A stretch of 26,821 bases of DNA from Lachnospiraceae bacterium (GCA_009774395.1 VSNQ01000056.1:1-26821), one strand, 5' to 3'. Counted from the stretch's first letter, positions 1-7,615 are shown. Numbers and translations: made by a program. The notes: generated by a model not told the origin, from the letters alone.

Positions 1-1144
1 TTTCAGTACTGTAATCAGATTATTCCAAGGTACATTCCAAGAATGGAAGTGGTTGATTATAAGAATGAAGGAATTTATTTGATATATCTATGGTGTTCAG
101 CAGGTGATAGCGGTCCTTATCAGGCACCGAAATCAGTGTATGTTGAAAATGGCGAAAAAGCTGACAAAAGTTTGAAATATTGGATTAGACCGGCATCGCT
201 TACGACAGATGCGAAACAGGATGAAATATCCGAATTGTTTGATAAATTTAATTCTGTGCCATTTGATGACCGTGTCAATAGAAAGGCAAAAATTGATGAT
301 ATCATGAGAGGCTATCTTGAAGATTTTATCAGGAAGAGCAATAGTAGTCTGGTGATGGAACTGAATAGCAGTTCATTAGAGGAACTGCTGCTTGCACAGG
401 AAGTTGCAAATGAAACAGATACGGAATTAGATATCAGAAATATCGGAGTATTAATGTTTGCGGAAAATCCAGAGAAGCTGATTCCGGGCATATATTGAGC
501 TGATTAGATTTCATTCAGAAGAAGCCGAGGCATCGGATGATTTTACGGAAAAAATGTTTACAGGACCAATATGGAAACAAGTTCAGGATGCTTTGAATTA
601 TATAAAGACAACTGTGATTGAGCAAAAAGTTGTAAAGGTTCAAGGTCAGGCAGAAGCAGAACGATATTTTAACTATCCATATAATGCATTGGAAGAAACA
701 TTGGTAAATGCAGTATTTCACAAGTCGTATCGCGAGCCAGAGCCAGTGGAAATCCGTATATATGTGGATAGCATTCAGATACTTAATTACCCCGGACTTG
801 CGAAATGGATTAATCTTGAACGTTTTGTATCAGGTAAAGTGAAAGGAAGGAAATATCGTAACAGAAGAATTGGAGAATTATTTAAGGAGATTGACTTATC
901 TGAAAAAAAGGGAACAGGTATTCCTAAAATATTAAGAGAACTGAAACAAAATGGTTCACCAGAGCCTGAGTTTGATATGGATGAGGAAAGAACCTATTTG
1001 AATGCGATTATTCGCATAAGGGACGGTTTTGAAAGAAAAGAGAAAATGTCCGAATCAATGTCCAAATCAATGTCCGAATCAATGTCCGAATTGGAAAGAG
1101 CAAGAATGCAGATTATTTTGATTTATCTGGAAACAGGCTGTTAA
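1..1144 (+). pseudogene. AlbA_2/ATP-binding transcriptional regulator-like protein, 5'-partial and frameshifted
   Basis: The reading frame is open from base 1, so the 5' part (which in this family carries the AlbA_2 DNA-binding domain) lies outside the window. Frame 1 runs to a TGA at 496-498. The remainder of the same protein continues in frame 2 from base 488 (AYIELIRFHSEEAE...), so one base appears to be missing near 487-488 within a Pro-Gly-Ala stretch. The second part resembles the C-terminal ATP-binding (HATPase_c_4-like) region of these regulators: LEETLVNAVFHKSYRE supplies the N-box-like segment and KKGTGIPKIL the glycine segment. The protein then has a short MSES-type repeat and stops after ETGC, before the winged-helix tail I would expect. 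Both the frameshift and the truncation suggest a decaying gene. A sequencing error could explain the frameshift but not the short C-terminus. The family call is from remembered resemblance. Confidence 0.7.
1046..1093 (+). repeat. 12-bp coding tandem repeat (MSES x4)
   Basis: Four consecutive 12-bp units of the type ATGTCCGAATCA encode MSES, MSKS, MSES and MSEL in the C-terminal part of the frameshifted regulator. Because the unit is a multiple of three, copy-number changes would keep the frame. Similar Met-Ser-Glu runs are common as linkers in this protein family. Confidence 0.85.
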
Positions 1145-1380
1145 TTAAACTTATTCATGGCATTTACATAATCTTGCAAGCCGTTTGCTTTTAATGCAAG
1201 CTTCGCGTATAAAAGCGGTGTTTCTTCCGCTACAGCAACACAGATGCGGTTGTAAATGCAGGAACGGACAAAGTAATCTTTTTTCATTATTCCATTGGGA
1301 AGAATGCGTGTTTCGATTTGTTTTTGCTCAGCATCAGTGATTCTGAAACTGATGGTTGGATTTTTATGTTTGTTGCTCAT
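1141..1380 (-). CDS. Short MobC-like / ribbon-helix-helix protein
   Basis: This 79-residue protein starts MSNKHKNPTISFRITDAEQKQI, a pattern seen in MobC-type relaxosome accessory proteins and other ribbon-helix-helix DNA-binding proteins (short beta strand TISFRIT, then helices with the KKDYFVRSCIYNR segment). The start is supported by an AGGAG site about 8 bases upstream. Its stop codon overlaps the end of the convergent frameshifted gene by a few bases. Proteins of this type are usually longer (about 100-130 residues) and the C-terminal part from residue 50 does not look typical, so it may be a truncated remnant. No relaxase is visible nearby. If the call is right, it points to an old conjugative or mobilisable element at this end of the window. 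It could also be a stand-alone small regulator. Confidence 0.5.
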   Translation of the reverse strand: MSNKHKNPTISFRITDAEQKQIETRILPNGIMKKDYFVRSCIYNRICVAVAEETPLLYAKLALKANGLQDYVNAMNKFN

Positions 1381-1698
1381 AGCGGCGCTCCTTTCGTTTT
1401 GACAATGGCAGCAGGTATAATAGATAGCCTGACAGCTGCATGGATTTATTCATTGTGAGTAATAAAAAATAGATTATATCAAGCCGATGGAAAATTATCG
1501 GTGCAGATACTGCAACTAATTTGCTATTAAAAACCTTAAAAATGATGCGAAAAGAGTAATATTGGGCGAAATAGATGTGCCCGAAATGTAGGAAATATCA
1601 GCATTTGAGAGTTCCTGATAAAACCTTCGGGAAGCGTTCGAGTGATGAAGTGGGATTTATGTGCATTAGTGCACGAAAATAGTAGTTAGGAGAATGGA
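1381..1698. other. Intergenic region with a possible 35-codon CxxC mini-ORF
   Basis: There is no clear gene in this stretch. A small plus-strand ORF at 1575-1682 encodes a 35-residue peptide starting MCPKCRKYQHLRVPDK and ending FMCISARK, with a CxxC pair and a third Cys. It lacks a convincing ribosome binding site and ends just before the ribosome binding site of the next gene. It could be a remnant of a zinc-ribbon protein, a leader peptide, or chance. Confidence 0.3.
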
Positions 1699-2064
1699 AT
1701 GAGAGAAATCAAATATATCAAACAACCAACGGAATATTTGTGCGGACAGGCATGTGTTGCGATGATTGCGAATGTTTCGGTAGATGATGTTATTCAGGTG
1801 ATGCATAATGATAAAGGAACTGGAAAAAAAGATATTGCAAAAGCATTGGAGCATTATGGTATCACTCAGGCGAAAACAATGACAAAGGCAGATAATTCCA
1901 CACCATTGCCATCAGTGTGTATTCTAAAAGTATTATTACCAAAATATAGCCATTGGATTTTGTATTATTATGGAAAATATTATGATCCAGAATTTGGGCT
2001 GATGGATGAACTATATAGCAGAGCAAGGATTCAGTCTTATTTGGAATTATTTATAGATGAATAA
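1699..2064 (+). CDS. C39-like papain-fold protein (orphan)
   Basis: This 121-residue protein has the layout of the peptidase C39-like family: the segment KQPTEYLCGQACVAM places the likely nucleophile Cys15 in the usual LCGxA context, followed by His85 in YSHWILYY and Asp96 in YYDPEFG. All three catalytic positions therefore appear present. The protein is soluble, with no signal peptide or membrane segment, and no ABC exporter or bacteriocin precursor lies nearby, unlike true C39 bacteriocin-processing peptidases. Stand-alone members of this family are poorly characterised. The start is chosen on the TAGGAG site 7 bases upstream of the ATG. It is separated from the minus-strand HxlR gene by a terminator-like region, so it looks monocistronic. 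Substrate and role are unknown. Confidence 0.7.
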   Translation: MREIKYIKQPTEYLCGQACVAMIANVSVDDVIQVMHNDKGTGKKDIAKALEHYGITQAKTMTKADNSTPLPSVCILKVLLPKYSHWILYYYGKYYDPEFGLMDELYSRARIQSYLELFIDE

Positions 2065-2131
2065 TCGTTTTCAGAGTAAAAGCGATTCTTATTTATTTTC
2101 TTATCGAGATATAGTATTGTATCTTGTTTTT
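2064..2131 (+). terminator. Two possible rho-independent terminators after the C39-like gene
   Basis: The first hairpin pairs ATCGTTTT (2064-2071) with AAAAGCGAT (2078-2086) with one bulged base, followed by a T-rich tail to 2100. The second pairs CGAGATA (2105-2111) with TATCTTG (2120-2126) and is followed directly by TTTTT (2127-2131). Either could end transcription of the C39-like gene before the convergent HxlR gene. Confidence 0.5.
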
Positions 2132-2231
2132 CATGAAAAAAACAGACATAATGATAAAAGCATTACGATATTGGTTAGATGCAATAGGGCTGATAAACGA
2201 GGTTAAAACGCAAAATAGAATAAGGAAAGAA

Positions 2232-2564
2232 TCAGATACAATTGAGGTTTTCATCTCCCCATTGTTTCATATGCTCAAAAACAGGAATAAAGCTTTTGCC
2301 CAAGTCCGTAAGGTTATATTCCACATGGGGAGGAACTTCTTTGTAATCATAGCGGGTAATAAATCCGTCTGCTTCCAATTCCCGAAGCTGCTTTGTCAAG
2401 CTGGATTCTGTAATATCACCAATATGTCTGCGAAGTTCCCCGAAACGGTGTATATCCTGAAATGCGATATAATAAATAATTTCTATTTTCCATTTACCGC
2501 CTAGAATTTTTTGTATGGTAGAAATAGTTTTGCAGCGTTCAACAGCTAATGTACTTTTTTTCAT
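2232..2564 (-). CDS. HxlR-family winged-helix transcriptional regulator
   Basis: This 110-residue protein has the hallmark HxlR order: an N-terminal Cys (ERCKTI), the ILGGKWKIEII helix, RFGELRRHIGDIT, the recognition-helix segment SSLTKQLRELEADGFI, and the wing RYDYKEVPPHVEYNLTDLG. Length is normal for the family. HxlR proteins are dimeric DNA-binding regulators that often control a neighbouring, divergently transcribed gene and respond to electrophiles or redox stress; the N-terminal Cys is compatible with that. The start is supported by AAGGAG 7 bases upstream. Upstream, where a divergent target would be expected, there are instead two repeat elements and a truncated YdeI-like fragment, so the original target may have been displaced or damaged. 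Confidence 0.9.
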   Translation of the reverse strand: MKKSTLAVERCKTISTIQKILGGKWKIEIIYYIAFQDIHRFGELRRHIGDITESSLTKQLRELEADGFITRYDYKEVPPHVEYNLTDLGKSFIPVFEHMKQWGDENLNCI

Positions 2565-2596
2565 TTATGTACTCCTTGAAACAATATTTATACTAA

Positions 2597-2751
2597 GGAA
2601 CTGTCAATAAATAACTTATCCATTTGACTTGTCTAAATGTCCATCTGCAGCATCAGATAATCTTGACGTAGCCCGCTACGCCTGCGATTATCTTTTTTGC
2701 AGCGGAACATTGATACAGCGTCAAATTAACAAGTTATTTATTTACAATTCC
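2597..2751. mobile_element. Family A palindromic MITE-like element, full copy
   Basis: The 155-bp element begins GGAACTGTC and ends CAATTCC, with long imperfect inverted arms and an internal palindrome around GATAATC...GATTATC. TAA flanks it on both sides (2594-2596 and 2752-2754), consistent with a 3-bp target duplication. It shares its core with the copies at 3076, 7127, 9753, 13966 and 23799. There is no coding capacity. It sits upstream of the HxlR gene and may affect its expression. Confidence 0.8.
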
Positions 2752-2754
2752 TAA

Positions 2755-2859
2755 GAAACTGTCACAAAATAACTTACCATATTCTTTGTCTTTTTCATCG
2801 CTAAAAAATCAGTTACATGGTCCGCGTAAAATTAAAAAATCTTAACGTTCGTCAGTATA
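2755..2859. repeat. Truncated family A (subtype 2) arm joined to a family B end
   Basis: It starts immediately after the TAA that ends the preceding element. Bases 2755 to about 2810 match the left arm of the variant family A copy at 18640 (AAAATAACTT, TTGTCTTTTTC, AATCAGTTACAT), then the match stops. Bases 2837-2859 (ATCTTAACGTTCGTCAGTAT) resemble a terminal inverted repeat of family B. This is a mosaic of two decayed elements. Confidence 0.55.
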
Positions 2860-2881
2860 ACACACATTTCCTAAAAAAGCA

Positions 2882-3072
2882 ATGTACAGTTTTAATATAG
2901 ATACTATAAAAAATACATTAGTAGCGTTGCAGGCTGATAAAGAAATTTGGGAGAATTTTCAAAAAATTCCGTTACTATATCCGAGGGAAAGAATTGATAC
3001 CATTCAAATCAAGAAAAAGCAGCCTGAATTATTCGAAAGTCGCTTACAGAAATTGTTAGAAAGTACAAAAGC
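2882..3072 (+). pseudogene. YdeI/OmpD-associated-like fragment, truncated by a MITE
   Basis: The fragment encodes about 64 residues, including ENFQKIPLLYPRERIDTIQ and KKKQPELFESRLQKLLEST, which resembles the C-terminal half of small YdeI-like proteins (usually continuing into a helix such as KMYG...). At 3073 a TAA target duplication and the family A element begin; the ORF continues ten or so codons into the element (KKLSINNASI) and stops at 3106. There is no ribosome binding site before the ATG at 2882 and repeat debris lies just upstream, so the 5' end may be lost as well. Family identity is from memory and moderately certain; the truncation is seen directly. Confidence 0.55.
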
Positions 3073-3075
3073 TAA

Positions 3076-3231
3076 GAAACTGTCAATAAATAACGCATCC
3101 ATTTGACTTGTCTAAATATCTATCTGCAGTATCAGATAATCTTGAGGTAGCCCATTACGCCTGCGATTATCTTCTTTGCAGCTGAACATTGATACAGCGT
3201 CAAATTAACAAGTTATTTATATAAAATTTTC
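3076..3231. mobile_element. Family A element, copy with degenerate right end
   Basis: The left end is GAAACTGTC after TAA (3073-3075), and the core is nearly identical to the copy at 2597 in the same orientation. The right arm is intact up to AAGTTATTTAT, but the last bases (AAATTTTCTAC) have diverged from CAGTTCCTAA. The insertion cuts the YdeI-like fragment and ends about 20 bp before the rhomboid start. Confidence 0.75.
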
Positions 3232-3251
3232 TACAAAAAAAGGTAGCGGTT

Positions 3252-3953
3252 GTGCGTTATCCTTGCTATAATAGAAAGAAGCAGCTATTTGGCGCAGGCA
3301 CATACAAAGAGAGTGCAGTATCAGCAGTACTTTACGGTTTGGCAGCGGGAGGAATTTATTTGAAACAAGTAAACTGGAAACATTGTTATGTTACGGTGAT
3401 TTTGGTAGGGATAAATATTGCGATTTATATTCTAGGGATTGCGGCATTTGACGAAGTGATGTATGATAGAGGAAGTCTAAATGCGCAGTCTGTTCTTGCC
3501 AAGAAGGAATTGTATAGAATGGTAAGCTGTATGTTTTTGCATGCAGGGATTGATCATCTTGTAGGAAATATGATTTTTCTTGCGGCGCTCGGTGAGATGC
3601 TGGAACCGAAAATCGGGCATTTATCCTTTGGAATTTTGTATATAATTTCAGGTATTGGCAGCAGTATTGCTTCGCTAATTTACCGGATATTGACAATGCA
3701 GTTTTACAATTCCGTAGGCGCAAGCGGTGCGATTAATGGGCTGATTGGGGCATTGTTGTTTCTGGTGGTGCTGCACAATGGATATTATGGAAGCATTTCG
3801 CTGCGGCGGATTGTGCTTGCGATTGCCTATATGGTTTATTCTGGTTTACAGTCAACTGTAACGGATAATGCTGCGCATATCGGTGGTTTGGTATGCGGAT
3901 TTTTTTGTATGCTATTCCTGCATATTATAAAACAGAGCAGGCATCGCGGCTAA
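3252..3953 (+). CDS. Rhomboid family intramembrane serine protease
   Basis: This polytopic membrane protein has the rhomboid catalytic dyad: Ser158 in VGASGAING and His209 in NAAHIGGLVCG. It also has the conserved H-x-x-x-N segment FLHAGIDHLVGNM of the second core helix. Six hydrophobic segments can be seen between residue 45 and 226. Rhomboids cleave transmembrane substrates within the membrane. The start is uncertain: GTG at 3252 follows a weak AAAGGT site, and the first 37 residues (through GGIYLKQ) are not typical of the family. A family A element ends just upstream, so the native promoter or N-terminus may have been replaced. The frame is open back to 3225. The gene overlaps no other real gene; the flavodoxin-SCP2 gene starts 74 bp downstream. 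Confidence 0.88.
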   Translation: MRYPCYNRKKQLFGAGTYKESAVSAVLYGLAAGGIYLKQVNWKHCYVTVILVGINIAIYILGIAAFDEVMYDRGSLNAQSVLAKKELYRMVSCMFLHAGIDHLVGNMIFLAALGEMLEPKIGHLSFGILYIISGIGSSIASLIYRILTMQFYNSVGASGAINGLIGALLFLVVLHNGYYGSISLRRIVLAIAYMVYSGLQSTVTDNAAHIGGLVCGFFCMLFLHIIKQSRHRG

Positions 3954-4027
3954 GCAGCAATTATAAAAAATGCAGTGCAATGCGCAGACATGCTATAGAA
4001 CAGTGCTGGAAAATGGAGGGAATATTT

Positions 4028-5017
4028 GTGAAAATCAATATCTATTATGGTGGGAGAGGGTTGATTGGTGATTCGACGCTTTATGTCTTAAATCATATAC
4101 AGGGGGTTTTGCGGGAGTTAAATGTAACAGTTGAACGGTATGATTTATATGAATATAAAAACAATATCATTACGCTGCCTCAGACGCTGAAAGATGCCGA
4201 CGGCGTGATTTTGGCGACTACGGTTGAATGGTATGGAATTGGCGGCTATATGCAGCAGTTTTTAGATGCGTGTTGGTTATATGGCGATAAGGAAAAAATA
4301 GCAGGAATCTATATGTGCCCGATTGCGATGTCCACCACGTATGGGGAGCGTGATGCTATGATGAGCCTTGCCGAAGCTTGGGAAATCCTTGGTGGAAAAC
4401 CCTGTACCGGTATTTGCGGTTATATTGCGGATGTGTCGGAGTTAGAGCAGAACCAAGAGTATGCAAGAGTGATTGAGCGGCGCACGGAGAATTTATATCG
4501 TTCTATTAATCAAAAGATGACGGTATTTCCCAATAGCAATCAGGCAGTTAAGCAAAAGGTATCATTTACACCTAACTTAAATTTAACGCCGCAGGAGGCA
4601 GAACAGCTTTCGGAGCTTGCCAGCGATGATCTTTATGTGCAAAAACAGAAAGAGGACATCCAAGAACTTGCGAGTATGTTTAAGGATTTAATGAGTGAAA
4701 AAGAGCCAGATGGTACATTATTTGTTCAAGATATCTGCGAACATTTTCAGCCGCAGGCAGGCTTTTCGGCAGTATATCGTATTATTTTTGACGAAGTACG
4801 CAAACCAATGATTATTGCGGTTAACCGCACAGAAATCGATTGTTTTTATGGGGAACGTGAGGAAGTTGATGTGGAAATGCGGATGTCAACAGATGTCATG
4901 AACGAGATTATTCAAGGGCGCATGACCTTCCAGCGTGCATTTATGTCTGGCGATATGAAAATGAAAGGGGATTTCAAGGTGCTGCGGTCGCTTGATTTAC
5001 TCTTTGTATTTGCGTAA
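4028..5017 (+). CDS. Flavodoxin-like / SCP2 sterol-binding domain fusion protein
   Basis: The 329-residue protein has two parts. Residues 1 to about 165 look like a flavodoxin/NADPH-dependent FMN reductase fold: KINIYYGGRG at strand 1, DADGVILATTVEWYGIGGYMQQFLDA as the isoalloxazine-side segment, and a GGKPCTGICGYIADVSE turn. Residues about 235-329 look like an SCP2 sterol-binding domain, with the characteristic C-terminal IIQGRMTFQRAFMSGDMKMKGDF. This pairing recurs in Lachnospiraceae but I know of no defined substrate. A redox role on a hydrophobic ligand is inference. GTG at 4028 was chosen because GGAGG at 4015-4019 is well spaced; an in-frame ATG at 4013 overlaps that site. It probably shares a transcript with the rhomboid gene 74 bp upstream. 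Confidence 0.8.
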   Translation: MKINIYYGGRGLIGDSTLYVLNHIQGVLRELNVTVERYDLYEYKNNIITLPQTLKDADGVILATTVEWYGIGGYMQQFLDACWLYGDKEKIAGIYMCPIAMSTTYGERDAMMSLAEAWEILGGKPCTGICGYIADVSELEQNQEYARVIERRTENLYRSINQKMTVFPNSNQAVKQKVSFTPNLNLTPQEAEQLSELASDDLYVQKQKEDIQELASMFKDLMSEKEPDGTLFVQDICEHFQPQAGFSAVYRIIFDEVRKPMIIAVNRTEIDCFYGEREEVDVEMRMSTDVMNEIIQGRMTFQRAFMSGDMKMKGDFKVLRSLDLLFVFA

Positions 5018-5039
5018 AAGCGTTGTAATATTATGCACA

Positions 5040-5081
5040 CAGCCGCACAAAGGAAAATTGCCGCTTTGCGGCGTGCGGCTG
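5040..5081. repeat. Family C REP-like hairpin, copy 1
   Basis: The outer stem pairs CAGCCGCAC (5040-5048) with GTGCGGCTG (5073-5081), and an inner stem pairs GCCGC with GCGGC around TTT. Copies of the same sequence lie at 7296 and 9928. It is 22 bp after the flavodoxin-SCP2 stop codon. There is no T-tract, so a transcription terminator is less likely than an mRNA-end hairpin of REP type. Confidence 0.75.
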
Positions 5082-5114
5082 GCGTAAATGAGGCTGTCGC
5101 ATTAAGCCGAACGA

Positions 5115-5165
5115 ATACAAGATAGTCTAACAACGTGTTAGGATTTATATTATATCTTGTATAAT
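5115..5165 (+). promoter_or_regulatory. Inverted repeat overlapping a -10-like box upstream of the HIT gene
   Basis: ATACAAGATA (5115-5124) and TATCTTGTAT (5153-5162) form a perfect 10-bp inverted repeat, with a nested CTAAC/GTTAG hairpin inside. The right arm overlaps TATAAT at 5160-5165, about 55 bp before the HIT gene. No good -35 box is visible. It could be an operator at the HIT promoter or another small palindromic element. Confidence 0.4.
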
Positions 5166-5219
5166 TAAAGCTTATTGCGAAAGCCCCAGTATAAATAAAG
5201 AAAGGATGAAAAAATAGTT

Positions 5220-5639
5220 ATGAGAGATGAAAACTGTATTTTTTGTAAAATTGCAAATGGGGAAATTCCGTCCAGGACATTGTATGAGGATAACGATTTT
5301 CGGGTAATTTTGGACTTGGCGCCTGCGACAAAAGGGCACGCACTGATTCTGCCCAAAAATCATTATAAGAATTTATATGAAATTGAGGAGGAAACGGCTG
5401 CAAAAGTAATGCCGCTTGCAAAAAAAATGGCGGTAGAAATCACGCAGAAATTAGGCGGCGATGGTTTTAACCTTATGCAGAACAACAATGAAATTGCGGG
5501 GCAGACTGTGTTTCATTTTCATATGCACTTAATCCCGCGCTATAATAACGACAACCAAAATCTTGTAATGAAGCCCCAGCAGGCAACCGACGAGGAACTT
5601 GACGCAGTGAGGGAAGCGATTGTAGGAAATGGGAAATAA
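5220..5639 (+). CDS. HIT family nucleotide hydrolase
   Basis: The 139-residue protein has the histidine triad HFHMHLIPR at residues 99-107, with His101 as the predicted nucleophile. It begins with the family's CIFCKIANGEIP segment and has the nucleotide-binding KGHALILPKNHYKN stretch. HIT proteins of this size hydrolyse adenosine phosphoramidates and related nucleotides (Hint-like activity) in the cytoplasm. An AAAGGATG site lies about 10 bases before the ATG. It appears monocistronic: repeat DNA lies on both sides and the next gene is convergent. Confidence 0.93.
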   Translation: MRDENCIFCKIANGEIPSRTLYEDNDFRVILDLAPATKGHALILPKNHYKNLYEIEEETAAKVMPLAKKMAVEITQKLGGDGFNLMQNNNEIAGQTVFHFHMHLIPRYNNDNQNLVMKPQQATDEELDAVREAIVGNGK

Positions 5640-5674
5640 GTGCAAAGTAGAGCTGCGAAAGAAATAGGAAGTAA

Positions 5675-5742
5675 GGAACTGTTAATATATTACTCATGAC
5701 ATTTAGACAAGTCAAATTGATGAGTTATCTATTGACAGTTCC
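5675..5742. mobile_element. Family A element, internally deleted copy (68 bp)
   Basis: The ends GGAACTG and CAGTTCC are intact and flanked by TAA on both sides (5672-5674 and 5743-5745). The middle keeps only ATTTAGACAAGTCAAATTGATG from the full element, so about 85 bp of core are missing. It lies 35 bp after the HIT stop codon. Confidence 0.8.
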
Positions 5743-5883
5743 TAAATATACTATGTAAGAGGAAAATGAGCAATAGCCACAGAAGATAAAAAATAAGTAA
5801 AAAAGGGTTGGCGGAAAATTCAGTTTTCCACAATATATTGGGCAAATACTATTATATTCCGACAGCCCCGCAATGTGCGTATT

Positions 5884-6951
5884 CTACTTCTTTATTGTAT
5901 TTTCTATTAGATTAACGATTGTATCAATTGAATTTCTTTGATTGCTGTTCTGCATTGCTTCTATATAAGACTGGCGTGTAAAAAACAGTTCCTGTACTTT
6001 TTCTACGAGGGTAGCCGCCGTTAGGTAATCCTCGTCTGCAACCATTGCAAAGCCTTGGGATTCAAAGCTTTTGGCATTTAGTATCTGGTCGCCGCGGCTT
6101 GCGCTTGCCGGAAGTGGTATCAGCAGACTTGGCTTTCTTAGAGCAAGCAGTTCGCAGATGGCATTTGCTCCTGCGCGGGAAATCACAATATCTGCCATTG
6201 CAAATAAGTCTTTTAAATCTTCTTTAACATATTCAAACTGCATATAACCTTTTTTGGTTAAAAGCATATTGTCGATTTTTTCCTTGCCGCAGATATGCAC
6301 AATTTGAAAATCTTCCAAAAGCTGCGGAAGCGCTTCACGGACAAGTTGATTTACGCCCGAAGCGCCAAGGCTGCCGCCGATTACCATAATAATTGGTTTT
6401 CCTGTGTTAAATTTACATTTTTCTAATCCTCGTTCTTGGCTGCCGTGCAAAAGTTCCTCGCGGATCGGCGAACCTGTGAGAATTGCCTTATCGGAGGGCA
6501 GATTTTGCAGTGTTTCTGGGAAATTGCAGCATACTTTTGTCGCTACAGGAATGCATAAATTGTTTGCAAGTCCCGGCGTCATATCGGATTCGTGGATAAT
6601 ACAAGGAATTTTACGGGAAGCTGCCGCACGCACAACCGGCACGCTTACAAAACCGCCCTTACTAAATACAATATCCGGCTTTAGTGTCTTTAAAATTTTC
6701 TTAGCCTCCATAAATCCTTTGATAACGCGGAAAGGGTCGCTGAAATTTTTTACGTCAAAATATCGCCGCAGCTTGCCAGTGGATATGCCGTAGTAAGGAA
6801 TGCGGAAATCCTCAATCAGCCGTTTCTCTATTCCGTCATAGGAACCAATATAGTGTATATCATAGCCTTTTTCCTTTAATCGGGGAAATAGGGCAATATT
6901 TGGTGTTACATGGCCAGCAGTGCCGCCGCCGGTAAAGACAATCCGTTTCAT
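5884..6951 (-). CDS. murG: MurG-type UDP-GlcNAc:lipid I N-acetylglucosaminyltransferase
   Basis: The 355-residue GT28 glycosyltransferase begins MKRIVFTGGGTAGHVTPN, the acceptor-side glycine loop of MurG, and carries GGSLGASGVN and the donor-binding segment ADIVISRAGANAICELLAL followed by KPSLLIPLP and GDQ. MurG converts lipid I to lipid II on the inner membrane face in peptidoglycan synthesis. The start is set at 6951 because a GGAG site lies 8 bases upstream; an upstream in-frame start at 6999 would add 16 residues and has no good site. The gene stands alone, outside any mur/fts cluster, and its sequence resembles the second MurG-like proteins found outside that cluster in Firmicutes. It may therefore be a paralogue, and the substrate should be treated as likely rather than certain. 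Confidence 0.9.
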   Translation of the reverse strand: MKRIVFTGGGTAGHVTPNIALFPRLKEKGYDIHYIGSYDGIEKRLIEDFRIPYYGISTGKLRRYFDVKNFSDPFRVIKGFMEAKKILKTLKPDIVFSKGGFVSVPVVRAAASRKIPCIIHESDMTPGLANNLCIPVATKVCCNFPETLQNLPSDKAILTGSPIREELLHGSQERGLEKCKFNTGKPIIMVIGGSLGASGVNQLVREALPQLLEDFQIVHICGKEKIDNMLLTKKGYMQFEYVKEDLKDLFAMADIVISRAGANAICELLALRKPSLLIPLPASASRGDQILNAKSFESQGFAMVADEDYLTAATLVEKVQELFFTRQSYIEAMQNSNQRNSIDTIVNLIENTIKK

Positions 6952-7015
6952 ATAATAATCTCCATTCCTGCTCCACCTGTCAATCGGGGTAAAAAGCAAA
7001 TCGTTATTTTATTAT

Positions 7016-7068
7016 ACTCATGAGCGATAAATTTTACTATATTGTTCAAGATAATTACGCTCGTGAGT
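7016..7068. repeat. Inverted repeat related to family B ends
   Basis: ACTCATGAGCG (7016-7026) and CGCTCGTGAGT (7058-7068) pair with one mismatch around a 31-base AT-rich loop. The sequence resembles the terminal repeat of family B (GAGTATA with a CGTTCGTGAG arm). It sits 65 bp upstream of the murG start, where it may be a deleted family B copy or an operator. Confidence 0.45.
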
Positions 7069-7126
7069 CGGCGTTATTTGCAAACTTTAACATTTGTTAA
7101 CTAAGCATCGAAAATACTGACGCTTA

Positions 7127-7275
7127 GGAATTGTCAAAAAAATAACTGGTTAATTTGACACCGTATAAATGTTCAGCGGCAAAGAAGATAATCGCAGGCG
7201 CAGCGTCAGGATTATCTGATGCCGCAGATGGACATTGATACAAGCCAAATTGATGCGTTATTTTTTGACAGTCCC
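7127..7275. mobile_element. Family A element, inverted copy with TTA flanks
   Basis: The element starts GGAATTGTC and ends GACAGTCCC. Its core runs in the opposite orientation to the copies at 2597, 3076, 13966 and 23799. The flanks are TTA on both sides (7124-7126 and 7276-7278), not TAA, which is strong support for target duplication. It is preceded by ACTGACGC and followed by GTATAATAATATGC, the same context as the copy at 9753. Confidence 0.82.
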
Positions 7276-7295
7276 TTAGTATAATAATATGCACA

Positions 7296-7336
7296 CAGCC
7301 GCACAAAAGAAAATTGCCGCTTGGCTGCGTGCGCAG
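7296..7336. repeat. Family C REP-like hairpin, copy 2
   Basis: CAGCCGCAC followed by AAAAGAAAATTGCCGC matches the copies at 5040 and 9928. The right arm (CTGCGTGCGCAG) is degenerate, so the outer stem is weak. It lies 21 bp after the family A copy and 25 bp before the stop of the minus-strand TSCPD gene. Confidence 0.65.
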
Positions 7337-7360
7337 TTGTATAATATGTATTCTGATATT

Positions 7361-7615
7361 TTAAGCGCGCGTCTGCTCTTGTTTATATGCCTCCAATGCT
7401 TTGGCAAGCTGATCTGGGCAGGAGGTACTTTTCATACCGCATTTAATCCCCTTTAGCTTGCTGATGGCATCATCAATATTCATGCCACGCACAAGGCTTG
7501 AAATTCCTTGCAGATTGCCGTTGCAGCCGCCTGTAAAGGCTACCGATTGAATGGTGTTATCCTCAATTTCAAAATCAATGGAGGAGGAACACGTTCCGCT
7601 AGTTTTGTATTTCAT
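7361..7615 (-). CDS. TSCPD domain protein (TIGR03905-like)
   Basis: The 84-residue protein contains the eponymous motif TSCPDQLAKAL near its C-terminus and the usual preceding Cys-containing segments GTCSSSIDFEIED, GGCNGN and GIKCGMKS. The TSCPD domain is also found at the C-terminus of some ribonucleotide reductases. Stand-alone proteins of this family have no firmly assigned function. The conserved cysteines suggest metal or Fe-S binding, which is inference. ATG at 7615 is chosen because an AGGTGA site lies just upstream; an in-frame GTG at 7624 overlaps that site. Appears monocistronic. Confidence 0.88.
   Translation of the reverse strand: MKYKTSGTCSSSIDFEIEDNTIQSVAFTGGCNGNLQGISSLVRGMNIDDAISKLKGIKCGMKSTSCPDQLAKALEAYKQEQTRA

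Noticed and set aside
2124..2504. 126-codon plus-strand ORF
   Set aside because: It is almost wholly antisense to the convincing HxlR gene, has no ribosome binding site and its protein resembles nothing.
3893..4027. Longer start of the flavodoxin-SCP2 ORF at 3893
   Set aside because: It overlaps the end of the rhomboid gene and reads non-family sequence; GTG at 4028 has GGAGG and begins the flavodoxin fold.
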